Positions 16,559-25,714 of a DNA stretch of 32,497 nt are shown one piece after another; positions within the stretch are counted from its first letter, which is position 1; each line of letters starts with the position of its first letter. The stretch covers positions 1 through 32,497 of the forward strand of contig JAQBNG010000188.1 of the NCBI GenBank assembly GCA_028288675.1, read 5' to 3'. This DNA is from Flavisolibacter sp. (GTDB lineage: Bacteria; Bacteroidota; Bacteroidia; Chitinophagales; Chitinophagaceae). The notes beneath the pieces are model-generated. The model was not told the origin of the DNA, ran no database searches, and worked only from the letters and a program-made list of their open reading frames with translations. The position numbers were made by a program, and so were the translations under genes.

Positions 16559-17356
16559 CTAAAGATTCCGGACCCAGATATTACGGTACGCTACCCTGGT
16601 TCCATGATCTTGTAGTGAAAGAGGCATCCGGCCATGTGGTTCGTATTTTGGAAAGCCAGTGTAAGGTGTGGTTCCTTTTAAAACATAATTGTTTTGAACC
16701 ACGATTCCGTTTAAAACTACTGTAACCATTGCAGGCGATTCCAATTCGTCATTGGTTCCAAACCTCGGTGCTTTCCAGTAAATATCATATACCTGCCATT
16801 CACCATTTTTGGTGTATGCATTTACAGATGGAGCCTGTTGCTTATATACGCTTCCAACCATACCGTTCACATATGTTGGATTATTGTCTCCATCCAGTAC
16901 CTGGATCTCGTACCTGCCTTGAATCATGATTCCACTGTTACCTCTATTTTGTCCCATGTGTTGTTCAGGTGCCGGCGATTTAAATTCAATATGCAATTGG
17001 CAATCGCCAAAGTAGTCTTTAGTAATAACAGATCCTCCACCAGGTTCTACAACCAGTTCACCATCTTTTACTGTCCATTTAGCTGGGCTATTATCCCTTG
17101 CCTTCCATTTCGAAAGATCTTTACCATCAAACAAAATAATAGCGTCCGATGGAGGCTTAGTACCACCGCCCGGCTGAACCTTTGGCGGTACGGGGTAATG
17201 CCATTCTGTACTTTCGGGTGCAGGACCCTGCTGGCGTTGTGGCTGTATCCGCTGAACGCTGTCAGCATTCGCTTGTACCCGGTTAGTTCCTTGTTGTGCA
17301 TGAATGACTGCTATACTGGTTGCAAGAAAGATAAAAGTGAGGATTAAATTTTTCAT
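16559..17356 (-). CDS. DUF1080 (3-keto-disaccharide hydrolase family) exported protein
   Basis: The ATG at 17356 gives 265 residues with signal peptide MKNLILTFIFLATSIAVIHA; an ATG at 17380 would add 8 residues before it. A Gln/Pro-rich linker (about 15-60) follows. The DUF1080/PF06439 concanavalin-like fold then begins with DAIILFDGKDLSKWKARDN and includes LVVEPGGGSVITKDYFGDCQ, NSGIMIQGRYEIQVLD and the ending GPL-type PLSLQDHGTRVAYRNIWVRNL. Members of this family cleave 3-keto-glycosides produced by Gfo/Idh/MocA dehydrogenases. The gene lies directly after such a dehydrogenase (78 bp gap), which supports that role here. An 11-bp direct repeat, GAAATTTTTGA at 17366-17376 and 17381-17391, lies in its leader. 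Confidence 0.87.
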   Translation of the reverse strand: MKNLILTFIFLATSIAVIHAQQGTNRVQANADSVQRIQPQRQQGPAPESTEWHYPVPPKVQPGGGTKPPSDAIILFDGKDLSKWKARDNSPAKWTVKDGELVVEPGGGSVITKDYFGDCQLHIEFKSPAPEQHMGQNRGNSGIMIQGRYEIQVLDGDNNPTYVNGMVGSVYKQQAPSVNAYTKNGEWQVYDIYWKAPRFGTNDELESPAMVTVVLNGIVVQNNYVLKGTTPYTGFPKYEPHGRMPLSLQDHGTRVAYRNIWVRNL

Positions 17357-17434
17357 GTTTATTCTGAAATTTTTGATCATGAAATTTTTGACATGATCGG
17401 TAAATGGATTGAAGGAATTACATCATGTTATAAA

Positions 17435-18772
17435 TCACACTACCGGAATTTTCCACGGAGTACGATACGCTTGTTTGAGAAAATGATCTGCTGCAGCGTT
17501 GTTTACAAACCTGCGTTTAAGCGGGTCATATACGACGCTGGTTCCTGTCAAATAAGAGATGTTGCCCATGTGCGCCAGGATAGTTGCAAAGGCGCCTTTT
17601 TCGATCGGGCTGTTTGTGTTATGACTTTGGTCCCTGATGCAGGCGCACCAATTGGTGGCATGGGCTTCAATACCACCTTCCTCAAATTTACCAACCAGTT
17701 GGACTTTTTCTGTAATGAGTGCTCCTTCCCTTGTTTTTTCAGGTATTAATTCAAAGCCTTCACGGTTGCAAACCAAGGTTGCCTTACTACCAATCCATGC
17801 CACTCCCTGGTTCCTGTTATACAGGTGGGCTACCTGCTGCGACCACTCTATATGAAAATTTTCAAATTGAAAAACTGTTGTTTGACAACTTGGAGTTTCG
17901 TTATTTGTCTTTGGATGTTTGTATGCTGTTGAATACACGGTTTTAGGATACTCAAGATTACTGAGTCCCAGTGCTTTCAGTCCATCTAAAGCAGAGTCAA
18001 TCCAATGCACCCCCCAATCAGTTTGTTGTCCACCACCATAATCCCAAAATGAGCGCCAGTTTCGAACACGAACAGGATTATACGGCCTTTTTGGTGCAGG
18101 CCCTAACCACATTTCATAGTCAAGGTTATCAGGAACCGGCACATCTTCAGCACCCGGTCTTGGATCCGTATTTTGGCTGAGCCATATTTGTACTTTATAA
18201 ACGTCGCCTAACACACCCGACTTTAATATTTCATTCGCTCCCTGAAAATAGCGTTGACTCGTCTGCCACAAACCTGTTGTGATAATACCCTTATACTTCT
18301 TTTGCAGGTCCATCATCAGGTTACATTCCTCTATGCTATTTGCTACTGGTTTCTCAACATAGATTGCCTTCCCTGCTTTGAGAGCCTCAGCAAAAATATA
18401 GGTGTGCCAATGATCTGGCGTAGCGATAATAACGCCATTGATGTCTTTGTTTTCTAACAATTTGCGAAAATCACCATACAACTGCATATTGGCAGTTTGG
18501 TTGGGAAAGTCTTTCTTAAATCGTGCAGCCTGTTCTTCAAGGCGTTGCTTGTTTACGTCGCACATGGCAATACAGTGTACCCATGGGTTATCTGTTAGGG
18601 CACCCTGCAAATCCCTGCACCCCATACCAACACCAATAACAGCAAGATTAACTCTGGAGAGAGCTGATCCCGCAAAGGTGGTAGATGCTTTGCTTGCAAT
18701 AAGGGATGAAAACCCTAAACCAACGGCTAAAGTGGAAGAATTTTTAAGAAAGCCTCTTCTATTTGTTGTCAT
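17435..18772 (-). CDS. Tat-exported Gfo/Idh/MocA family oxidoreductase
   Basis: The 445-residue protein begins MTTNRRGFLKNSSTLAVGLG, a twin-arginine (NRRGFLK) leader, so it should be exported folded with its nucleotide bound. The Rossmann motif VNLAVIGVGMGCRD (41-54) is present, as are CDVNKQR at the end of beta 2 and the EKP motif at 140-142 (AIYVEKPVANS). The C-terminal domain holds RNWRSFWDYGGGQQTDWGVH and DSALDGL, typical of the subfamily found with DUF1080 proteins. I infer that it oxidises a sugar at C3 or reduces the keto product, paired with the adjacent DUF1080 protein. The electron acceptor and substrate are unknown. It is embedded in the PUL, 103 bp after the GH13 amylase gene. Confidence 0.9.
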   Translation of the reverse strand: MTTNRRGFLKNSSTLAVGLGFSSLIASKASTTFAGSALSRVNLAVIGVGMGCRDLQGALTDNPWVHCIAMCDVNKQRLEEQAARFKKDFPNQTANMQLYGDFRKLLENKDINGVIIATPDHWHTYIFAEALKAGKAIYVEKPVANSIEECNLMMDLQKKYKGIITTGLWQTSQRYFQGANEILKSGVLGDVYKVQIWLSQNTDPRPGAEDVPVPDNLDYEMWLGPAPKRPYNPVRVRNWRSFWDYGGGQQTDWGVHWIDSALDGLKALGLSNLEYPKTVYSTAYKHPKTNNETPSCQTTVFQFENFHIEWSQQVAHLYNRNQGVAWIGSKATLVCNREGFELIPEKTREGALITEKVQLVGKFEEGGIEAHATNWCACIRDQSHNTNSPIEKGAFATILAHMGNISYLTGTSVVYDPLKRRFVNNAAADHFLKQAYRTPWKIPVV

Positions 18773-18875
18773 GTGGCCTTTATTTCTTTTAAAAAATATC
18801 TATAAGCAGCATTATTTTATGCAAGTTTGGTAGGGCTGAGGCAGCTTCTTAATAAATTCGGCAATTTTTTAAGAA

Positions 18876-20447
18876 TTATTTCTTAAGCAGCACAGTGCTA
18901 TAGGCCGGCATTTTCAGGCTATTGTTTCTTAGCGTTACATCTTTATTCTTAAAAGATATTTTGCTGTAATCTTTTAGTTCATCAGGTACTGTAACATTCA
19001 CTTCCGATTTGGAAAGGTTATGCAGCACTAACACTGATTCCCCCTCAGCCAATCTTACAAAAGCACATAATGCAGCATTGTTAAGGTTTACCGGTTCTAC
19101 TGCTCCATAAGAAAGTGCTTTACTGCCATTCCTAAGTTGAATAAATGTTTTATAATGACTATAGATGGAATTTTTATCCTTCATCTGTAATGCAACAGGA
19201 GTAATTGTTGAATCGGTGCTGTTCCTTGGCGCTTCCCATGTGGCTCGCGATTTATCTTTTCCCTTTACATCCCACAGGAACGGCTCCCGGATAAACTGGT
19301 CCGGCTTTTTTCCCTGCATTCCGATCTCCTCTCCATAATACAGGTAAGGCGAACCGGGAAGAGTCAGTAAAATGGAGGCTGCTATCTTGGCCTTATCCAC
19401 ATCATTATTAACGGAACTCATGATACGGTTCTGATCGTGGTTGGTAAGGAAGGTAGCATCAACATAATCCGGATTAATTGTTTTATAAAAATCCCTGATC
19501 TTTTTATGCATGATTGTAAGAGAATCTCCTTTTTCTGTATTCACAGCTTTTATAATAGCACTGCCCATATCAAAGTTGAACAAAGCAGGTATCCCCTTCA
19601 AATAAGGGCCGACAACTTCAGCTGGCGCCCATACCTCTCCAATCAAATAGAAGTCCTTATTAACTTTACGCATTTCCTGTAGAAAATACTCCCACCACCG
19701 GTGGTTATCCTGCGGCCGTTCGTCGGGAAAAATGTGGCGGGCGGCATCAAGTCTAAATCCATCGACTTTCACCTCTGAAGCCCAAAATCTGCCGATTTTA
19801 AAAACTTCCTGCCGAAGCTTGGGATTGTCGAAATTCAGATCCGGCATGTTGCCACCAAATTGGGAATAATAAAAATAATTGCTGTCAACACCTCGCAACC
19901 TTGTCCAGTGATTCCTCCTTCTGTTTTCACCCGCTGTTACATTGCCTTGACTTTGGGTTTGTGGGTCACTCATTTCTGTCCACACATAATAATCCCGGTA
20001 AGGACTATTGACATTTTTACTGGCATCTAAAAACCATGGATTTCTGCTGCTCGAGTGATTAAGCACCATATCGATTACTACTTTGATATTTCTTTTATGT
20101 GCTTCTTCAACAAAATTTTTAAAATCGTCTATTGTGCCGTAGGCAGAATCAATTCCATAATAGTCCGTGACATCGTATTTGTGATACGACGGTGAAGGGC
20201 TCATTGGCATCAGCCACACTCCTTCTACTCCAAGGTCTTTGAGATAATCCAGCTTCGAGGTCATCCCCTTAATATCGCCCTTTCCATCGCCGTCGGAATC
20301 GGCAAAAGACTGTACGTATATTTCATATGTTACCCCTCTTGGCCATGCGCTGACGCGGGGAGTGGTCTGTGCATTTAGTACAGTAACAACGCACAACTGA
20401 CCAATGAAAATGGAGAGTAATACCTGTATAAAAAATGGTTTCTTCAT
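18876..20447 (-). CDS. GH13 alpha-amylase (secreted, first enzyme gene after SusD)
   Basis: This 523-residue protein has a signal peptide (MKKPFFIQVLLSIFIGQLCV, cleavage near VLNA-Q27). QLC is not a lipobox because -1 is Leu. The GH13 core has the calcium-loop motif DSDGDGKGDIKG (50-61). Region I is VVIDMVLNH, region II GFRLDAAR with nucleophile D234, region III LIGEVW with E271 and region IV FLTNHD with D338. The GDIKG loop and YYGEEIGMQGKKPD place it among alpha-amylases/oligosaccharide hydrolases close to SusG-like enzymes. A C-terminal beta domain follows from about 430. It is the main candidate for the endo-acting enzyme of the locus, but its predicted periplasmic location differs from surface SusG. 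Confidence 0.91.
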   Translation of the reverse strand: MKKPFFIQVLLSIFIGQLCVVTVLNAQTTPRVSAWPRGVTYEIYVQSFADSDGDGKGDIKGMTSKLDYLKDLGVEGVWLMPMSPSPSYHKYDVTDYYGIDSAYGTIDDFKNFVEEAHKRNIKVVIDMVLNHSSSRNPWFLDASKNVNSPYRDYYVWTEMSDPQTQSQGNVTAGENRRRNHWTRLRGVDSNYFYYSQFGGNMPDLNFDNPKLRQEVFKIGRFWASEVKVDGFRLDAARHIFPDERPQDNHRWWEYFLQEMRKVNKDFYLIGEVWAPAEVVGPYLKGIPALFNFDMGSAIIKAVNTEKGDSLTIMHKKIRDFYKTINPDYVDATFLTNHDQNRIMSSVNNDVDKAKIAASILLTLPGSPYLYYGEEIGMQGKKPDQFIREPFLWDVKGKDKSRATWEAPRNSTDSTITPVALQMKDKNSIYSHYKTFIQLRNGSKALSYGAVEPVNLNNAALCAFVRLAEGESVLVLHNLSKSEVNVTVPDELKDYSKISFKNKDVTLRNNSLKMPAYSTVLLKK

Positions 20448-20616
20448 TTTGTATTTACGTTTTTATGAGTATTAATAGTGATTTTTTTTTATGAAACAGA
20501 CGGAACTTTCTCTTAGCTCAGTGTTCTATGAAATTTACAGTACCCTGCCAGAACCTGCAGTCTAATGCCGTCACCAGGTTTTAGACCCGCTATTTGTTTC
20601 TCGAGTTCGTGTTAAC
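20448..20616. other. SusD to amylase gap: no SusE/F-like gene
   Basis: In starch-type PULs this position often holds SusE/SusF-like surface glycan-binding lipoproteins. The 169-bp gap contains no reading frame of useful length and no recognisable remnant. It is included because the absence matters for how the locus works. Confidence 0.6.
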
Positions 20617-22023
20617 TTAATTTACTGTAATGCCCGGATTTCCATTTTGTTCATTATCCGGAATCTGAAATAATATTTTCCTGGAATCCCATGCATCGCC
20701 TCGTACTATTTGTCTCAACCTTTTAAGTTCATGTAATCTTTCTCCGCGTAGCGCAAGTTCTAACCGGCGTTCTTTTTGGACTGCAGCAATGATCGCACTT
20801 TGCGTAGCCGTAACTAAAGTTTGAGGGGTGCCGTATGCACGGGTTTCAATTTTGTTAAGCCAGGAAACCGCTTCGGTTCGATCTGTTGCGTTGGCAGAGG
20901 ATGCTAATGCTTCAGCATATATCAATAATAATTCATCGAAGCCCGTGACGATACCATCCATGTATTCATAATTGAATTTTGTTGAATAGACAATATTGTT
21001 AGCTGTTCTATAGAGCTTGGTGAACCGCGTATCGTTTGCAGCATGCGCAGCTACAAGACCCGGTGAAGGCCTCCATTGGGGAAGGGTACCAGTAGAATTA
21101 TTGCTTCGATATGAAGTCCTCATTGTGCCCCACGAATCATCTGATGCTGCTGTACTAGGGATCGAAAAAATCACTTCCTTAGTAGCATTTTTTAGCTGTG
21201 CCCTTGAATATTTTGCAACGATATCTGCATCAAGCGCAAATTGTCCTGAATTCATAACCGGTCTAGCTTCAACTGCAGCGTTAGCCATATCGCCTTTAAA
21301 GAAATACACTTTTGCTAACAGCGCTTTAGCTGCATCGCGTGTTGCAAGGCCACTGTTCCATGTTCTGGTACCAGGCAAATTGGCCGCCGCAAATTTCAGG
21401 TCGTTTATAACCTGTGTATATACTTCTTCAACTGTTGACCGCTGCGCCACTTCAAAAGCGTCGGCTATGATCGCTGTCCCTTTCAGCCTGATGGGAACAC
21501 CCATGCCCGGCGTATTTTTAGTCTGGTCGCTATAGGGTAAACCGAACAATCTTACCAGATGAAAAAGGCCCAAGCCTCTGATATAGGCGGCATCTGCCTT
21601 CAAACCATTTACTACATCCTGACTGGCAGACTGTAAAATAGGATCGGCCAATAAACTTGAAGAAGCAACGTTAGCCCGGTTGATAGCCTGGTAGGTATTA
21701 TTCCAGGTATTTCTACCAGGAGGATTGAAAAGATCCATTGAATGTCCAACTATCTGAGACCAATCGAAAGTGCTGTTTGTTGTAATTGCATCATCAGCTA
21801 TTACATCCCCGGCAATCAAGGCGGTTCCACCTAAAAACCCGGCGCTGCGTATTTGATTATATGCTCCAATCATCAGTTTTTGGAGATCTTCAGGAGTTTT
21901 TATAGCCTCTTCTGTAAGCGTCGTATTTAATGGCTTAATATCAAGGAATGAACTTTTTTCGCATGAACTTAGTAACAGGCAATATCCTGCTAACACAAGT
22001 AGTAATTTATGTTTAGACTTCAT
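20617..22023 (-). CDS. susD: SusD/RagB family glycan-binding lipoprotein
   Basis: The 468-residue protein has a clear lipoprotein signal, MKSKHKLLLVLAGYCLLLSSC, with acylated C21 after LLSS. Next comes FLDIKPLNTTLTEEAIKTPE, the standard SusD start. TPR-type helices (about 90-260) include AAYIRGLGLFHLVRLFGLPY, and the SusD C-terminal region has FDELLLIYAEALA, ERRLELALRGERLHELKR and the ending FQIPDNEQNGNPGI. It sits on the outer face of the outer membrane as the lid of the SusC transporter. It lies 10 bp after the susC stop, so the two are co-transcribed. The length is at the short side for the family (roughly 450-600). Ligand identity comes from context (GH13 enzymes), not from the sequence. 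Confidence 0.95.
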   Translation of the reverse strand: MKSKHKLLLVLAGYCLLLSSCEKSSFLDIKPLNTTLTEEAIKTPEDLQKLMIGAYNQIRSAGFLGGTALIAGDVIADDAITTNSTFDWSQIVGHSMDLFNPPGRNTWNNTYQAINRANVASSSLLADPILQSASQDVVNGLKADAAYIRGLGLFHLVRLFGLPYSDQTKNTPGMGVPIRLKGTAIIADAFEVAQRSTVEEVYTQVINDLKFAAANLPGTRTWNSGLATRDAAKALLAKVYFFKGDMANAAVEARPVMNSGQFALDADIVAKYSRAQLKNATKEVIFSIPSTAASDDSWGTMRTSYRSNNSTGTLPQWRPSPGLVAAHAANDTRFTKLYRTANNIVYSTKFNYEYMDGIVTGFDELLLIYAEALASSANATDRTEAVSWLNKIETRAYGTPQTLVTATQSAIIAAVQKERRLELALRGERLHELKRLRQIVRGDAWDSRKILFQIPDNEQNGNPGITVN

Positions 22024-22033
22024 TGCTTTGCTT

Positions 22034-25000
22034 TTAAAAGTTAAGGTTTAGCTGTATAGTGTAGCTACGTGACTGGGGTGGTGTTAGATAGGATACATTA
22101 GGACTAAGGTTCCGCGCTTGCGCACTTCCTGCATCTCTGAAAACCTCCGGGTCGCCATCATAGGAACTAATAGTGAAAATATTAGTAGCGGAAAAACTTA
22201 ACCGTGCGCCAGAAAGAAGGGCATATTTAACCAGGCTTTTTGGTAGGTTGTAGCCTAAACTGATAGTTTTAAGTCTGAAATAACTTGCATCATGAAGGAA
22301 CTCGGTTGTATTGCGGGTACGCTCTAAACCACCTAATCCCATAGAAAGTCTGGGCACAGAGGTTATATCCCCTGGTTTTTGCCATCTTGTAAGGGCCTTT
22401 GCACGAAGATTCCAGGCGCCAATACTGTTCATCTGGAATTTCTCGGCATCGTCGAATATGTTTCCGCCAATCTGAAATGTTCCGAAAAATCCAAAATCAA
22501 AGCTTTTCCAGGTGAACCTATTATCAATACCTCCGATAACATCCGGGTAAGGATGGCCAACCACCTGACGGTCTCTTTGTGTATTGTATACTTTTGTTGT
22601 TCCGGCAACCTGTTTAGCAGCATCAAGCATTTCGTAAACCGGCAACCCATCTGCAGGGTCAATGTATAATGTTCTTACCAGATAATTTGAGCCTATTGGT
22701 TTACCAACAATTACACGAGTATCTCCGTTACCACCCAAAGCATCAGGACCAGCGGTGCCAATATCTAATACTTTGTTGGTGTTACGTGAGATATTGAAGT
22801 TTGTATTCCACGTAAAATTTTTCTTTACGATATTTTTAGAATTAATACTAAACTCAATCCCTTTGTTTCTCAATTTTCCGACGTTTCCCAGAATTGACCC
22901 ATATCCTGTTGACGTACTTGTTGAAACACTTTGAAAGAGATCTTTGCTATTGTTTACATAATAGGAAACTTCTCCTGTAATCCTGTTGTTAAGAAACCCA
23001 TACTCAATACCCAGATCAGTTTTTGCAGTTGTTTCCCATCTCAAATTGGGATTAGCCAATGAAGAAATAGTAAAATATTGCATACTATTATAAAGCAGGG
23101 TATTCGCATTATTCGTAAGTCCCCATTGAGCATAATTTCCAATTTCTGCATTTCCTGTCAAGCCATAACCAGCTTTTAATTTTAAATAGCTGATAGCTTT
23201 ATATTTTTTCATAAAGTTTTCCTCAGTCAATATCCACCCGGCTGATAATGCTGGAAATGTTCCGAATTTGTTGTTTGTACCAAATCTTGATGAGCCGTCT
23301 GCACGGATAGTTCCCGTTAGCATATAACGGTCCTTTAAAGTGTAATTAACTCTTCCAAAATAGGAAAGAAAAGAATATTCAGAAGGGTTATTAACCGTAT
23401 AGCGGTTATTTGTATTTGGTGTGCCGTTTGCATTTATTTCCAGAGGTAATACAGGGTTATTAAAAAGCCAATCTTCCTGCCCTGCCACAAAGGTTACGTT
23501 ACGGGTATTAGACTGAGAAACATTTTTCAGAATCTCGCTACCCACCATAAATTTAAGCCGGTGGATATTTTTAATATTCATAGCATAATTCACCAAGGCT
23601 TTACCATTCCAATTGGTCAGGTAACGCCGGTTCTTGGAGGCTGAAGGTGATGTAGCCAATACCCGTGTTGTCAGGGCATACACCTCATTATGGCTATAGT
23701 CCAGGTTTCCTTCGATCCGGACAGTCAATTCTTTCAGGATATTTATATCTGTAAACAAGCTTGCCAAACTCCTTTGTCCCCTTGTTTTACGCGTTCTATT
23801 GTTGATTTCTGCTACAGGATTTGTAGATACGGGAAATCTGTAAAGCGCCCCGGTATCATTGTAAATCGGGAAATAAGGCAGGGCATTTGAAACCGCCCGT
23901 CCGTAGCCTCCATCAAACCCTACGGGTATGTGGTTTTGGTCGGTATAAGAGAAGGATAAATTCGCTCCTACTTTTAAAAAAGTAAAGGGACTGTAATCCA
24001 GGTTCAGCCTGGCGCTTGATCTTTTAAAATTATCATTAACCAGGAACGATTTTTCGTCAACGTATGAAAGTCCAAAATATCCCCTTAGTTTATTATTTCC
24101 CATACTTACCGATAAATCATTAAAACTTGAAAGGCCGGTATGTGTTGTTGCATCCTGCCAGTCTGTATCAGTCCGTAATGCAGTGGCCTCCGGAATATTT
24201 CCTGGTAAAGCGAGTGAAGCAGGAGCTCCGGTGGGATTGAATTTATAATCATTAGCTACAGCCTCCTTATACAACGTTATAAATTCCTGGGAATTCAACA
24301 TATCAAGTCGCCTGGTAATGTTTACCAATGAAAGACGGGAGCTAAAATTGATTTTAGGCTTTCCCTTGGTTCCCCGTTTAGTAGTGATTAGAATTACACC
24401 ATTAGCGCCACGTGATCCATATATAGCTGCTGCTGATGCATCTTTTAGTATTTCTATACTTTCAATATCATTTGTATTAATTGAAGCCAGCGGATTTTCG
24501 TTAATAGCTCCCAGGGTTTGCCCGGAGTTGGCAGCAATAGGAATACCATCGATAACATACAAAGGCTCGCCACCCGAAGTAATTGAGCCAACACCTCTTA
24601 TCCGAATTTGAGCACCTGCACCAGCCATACCGGTTGACTGAATAACTTGCACTCCAGCAGCTCGTCCCTGCATAGCCGCATCAAACGACGACACGGGTAC
24701 AGAGGATAGCACTGTTTTATCAATCCGTGCAATGGAGCCGGTAATGTCGCGTCGGTTCTGCGATCCATAACCAACAACTATCACCTCATTCATTGTTGAA
24801 GCTCTTGTTGTTAGCGATATGGCAAAATCTGTCTGATTGTCTATTGCTACTTCCCTTGTTTCATACCCGATAGAAGTGATTACCAATACATCTTTAGACA
24901 TAGCATTAATAACAAATCTGCCGTCTTCTCTTGTGGTTACAGTACTGCCTTTTCCTTTGACAGAAACAGTGGCTCCAACCAACGGTTCACCTTTTTCATT

Positions 25001-25102
25001 GTTTATCCTTCCCTTAATAGAAGAACTCTGTGCAACTGCCTGATGGAATGAAAATGACAACAGCGAAAAAAGTAATAATTGTAGTATTCGACTCTTTCTC
25101 AT
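22034..25102 (-). CDS. susC: SusC/RagA family TonB-dependent outer-membrane transporter
   Basis: The 1022-residue protein has a signal peptide (MRKSRILQLLLFSLLSFSFH, cleavage near AVA-Q25). A carboxypeptidase-regulatory-like domain follows (about 28-90, IKGRINNEKGEPLVGATVSV). The linker NEVIVVGYGSQNRRDITGSI leads into the plug domain (about 115-225), which holds AMQGRAAGVQVIQSTGMAGA and EPLYVIDGIPI. A 22-strand-type barrel makes up the rest and ends in YTIQLNLNF with a terminal Phe. It imports oligosaccharides with SusD, driven by TonB. No N-terminal STN (sigma/anti-sigma signalling) domain is present, consistent with control by the HTCS. It has the usual length for the family. Confidence 0.96.
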   Translation of the reverse strand: MRKSRILQLLLFSLLSFSFHQAVAQSSSIKGRINNEKGEPLVGATVSVKGKGSTVTTREDGRFVINAMSKDVLVITSIGYETREVAIDNQTDFAISLTTRASTMNEVIVVGYGSQNRRDITGSIARIDKTVLSSVPVSSFDAAMQGRAAGVQVIQSTGMAGAGAQIRIRGVGSITSGGEPLYVIDGIPIAANSGQTLGAINENPLASINTNDIESIEILKDASAAAIYGSRGANGVILITTKRGTKGKPKINFSSRLSLVNITRRLDMLNSQEFITLYKEAVANDYKFNPTGAPASLALPGNIPEATALRTDTDWQDATTHTGLSSFNDLSVSMGNNKLRGYFGLSYVDEKSFLVNDNFKRSSARLNLDYSPFTFLKVGANLSFSYTDQNHIPVGFDGGYGRAVSNALPYFPIYNDTGALYRFPVSTNPVAEINNRTRKTRGQRSLASLFTDINILKELTVRIEGNLDYSHNEVYALTTRVLATSPSASKNRRYLTNWNGKALVNYAMNIKNIHRLKFMVGSEILKNVSQSNTRNVTFVAGQEDWLFNNPVLPLEINANGTPNTNNRYTVNNPSEYSFLSYFGRVNYTLKDRYMLTGTIRADGSSRFGTNNKFGTFPALSAGWILTEENFMKKYKAISYLKLKAGYGLTGNAEIGNYAQWGLTNNANTLLYNSMQYFTISSLANPNLRWETTAKTDLGIEYGFLNNRITGEVSYYVNNSKDLFQSVSTSTSTGYGSILGNVGKLRNKGIEFSINSKNIVKKNFTWNTNFNISRNTNKVLDIGTAGPDALGGNGDTRVIVGKPIGSNYLVRTLYIDPADGLPVYEMLDAAKQVAGTTKVYNTQRDRQVVGHPYPDVIGGIDNRFTWKSFDFGFFGTFQIGGNIFDDAEKFQMNSIGAWNLRAKALTRWQKPGDITSVPRLSMGLGGLERTRNTTEFLHDASYFRLKTISLGYNLPKSLVKYALLSGARLSFSATNIFTISSYDGDPEVFRDAGSAQARNLSPNVSYLTPPQSRSYTIQLNLNF

Positions 25103-25714
25103 ATGAAAGATTTTAATTCTTTTTCAAGAAATGGTTATGATACATGGAGTAATATGCTTCGACTAAAAATCCGATAATTGAAACGATAGAATAAGGGAGG
25201 CGGCAAGTCGTACCAACTCCTCATTACAGGAGAGTAAAGACGTAGTTTAGTCATATAGCAGTCGCAATTTAAAATTAAGCTTGGGTGGTATCAACCAGCC
25301 CTAAATTGAAGCAAGTTTACAGCAACTAAGAAAGACATTTTTTTTGTTCAAGAGTGATTTGGGTTGTTCAATTTTGTATCAATATATCTCATTTTTTATT
25401 TTGGTTTACCTGCGCTACAATAGCTTATGACTGCTTTCTATTTCAGGCCTAAAATTTCTCTTCTATTATGCGTATGAACGGTTGAATCTGGCAGAACAAA
25501 AAGTAGTGAGTAAAACAAACGGCACAACTAATGATAACGTGAGAATGAAGGTTTAAAGGTCAGGTCAGGATAACCAAACAGGGACTCTGAAAACAAGGCC
25601 TGAACTAGGGATTCAAGCTCCAGCAAAACAAGTTTATAAACCAACTGAGCAAAAACCTTTCGACTTTAGATAGAGTGCCTTGTACAATAAAGGCAACGGA
25701 TTTATAATGAGCTA
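25103..25714. other. 612-bp control region between HTCS and susC
   Basis: No gene is supported. Read toward susC (minus strand) it holds the TTGAACAA direct repeats (separate entry) and, 24 bp downstream of them, TAAACTTG at 25319-25312, one mismatch from the -7 consensus TAnnTTTG. No -33 TTTG stands at the right distance from that box. A weak TGCCTT/AAGGCA hairpin lies near 25675-25695, just after the HTCS stop, without a T run. Confidence 0.45.
25344..25371 (-). promoter_or_regulatory. Direct repeat TTGAACAA x2, candidate HTCS operator
   Basis: On the minus strand TTGAACAA occurs at 25371-25364 and again at 25351-25344, exactly 20 bp apart (two helical turns), about 240-270 bp before the susC start. 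AraC-type DNA-binding domains, as in the HTCS next door, commonly bind paired direct repeats spaced by about two turns. The repeat ends 24 bp upstream of a -7-like TAAACTTG. The assignment to the HTCS is inference. Confidence 0.4.

Noticed and set aside
16838-17347. 169-codon open frame antisense to the DUF1080 gene
   Set aside because: It is a shadow of a well-supported gene, with Cys/His/Ile-rich composition typical of reversed coding DNA.
21017-21535. 172-codon open frame antisense to susD
   Set aside because: Fully overlapped by the conserved susD coding sequence, with no family resemblance.
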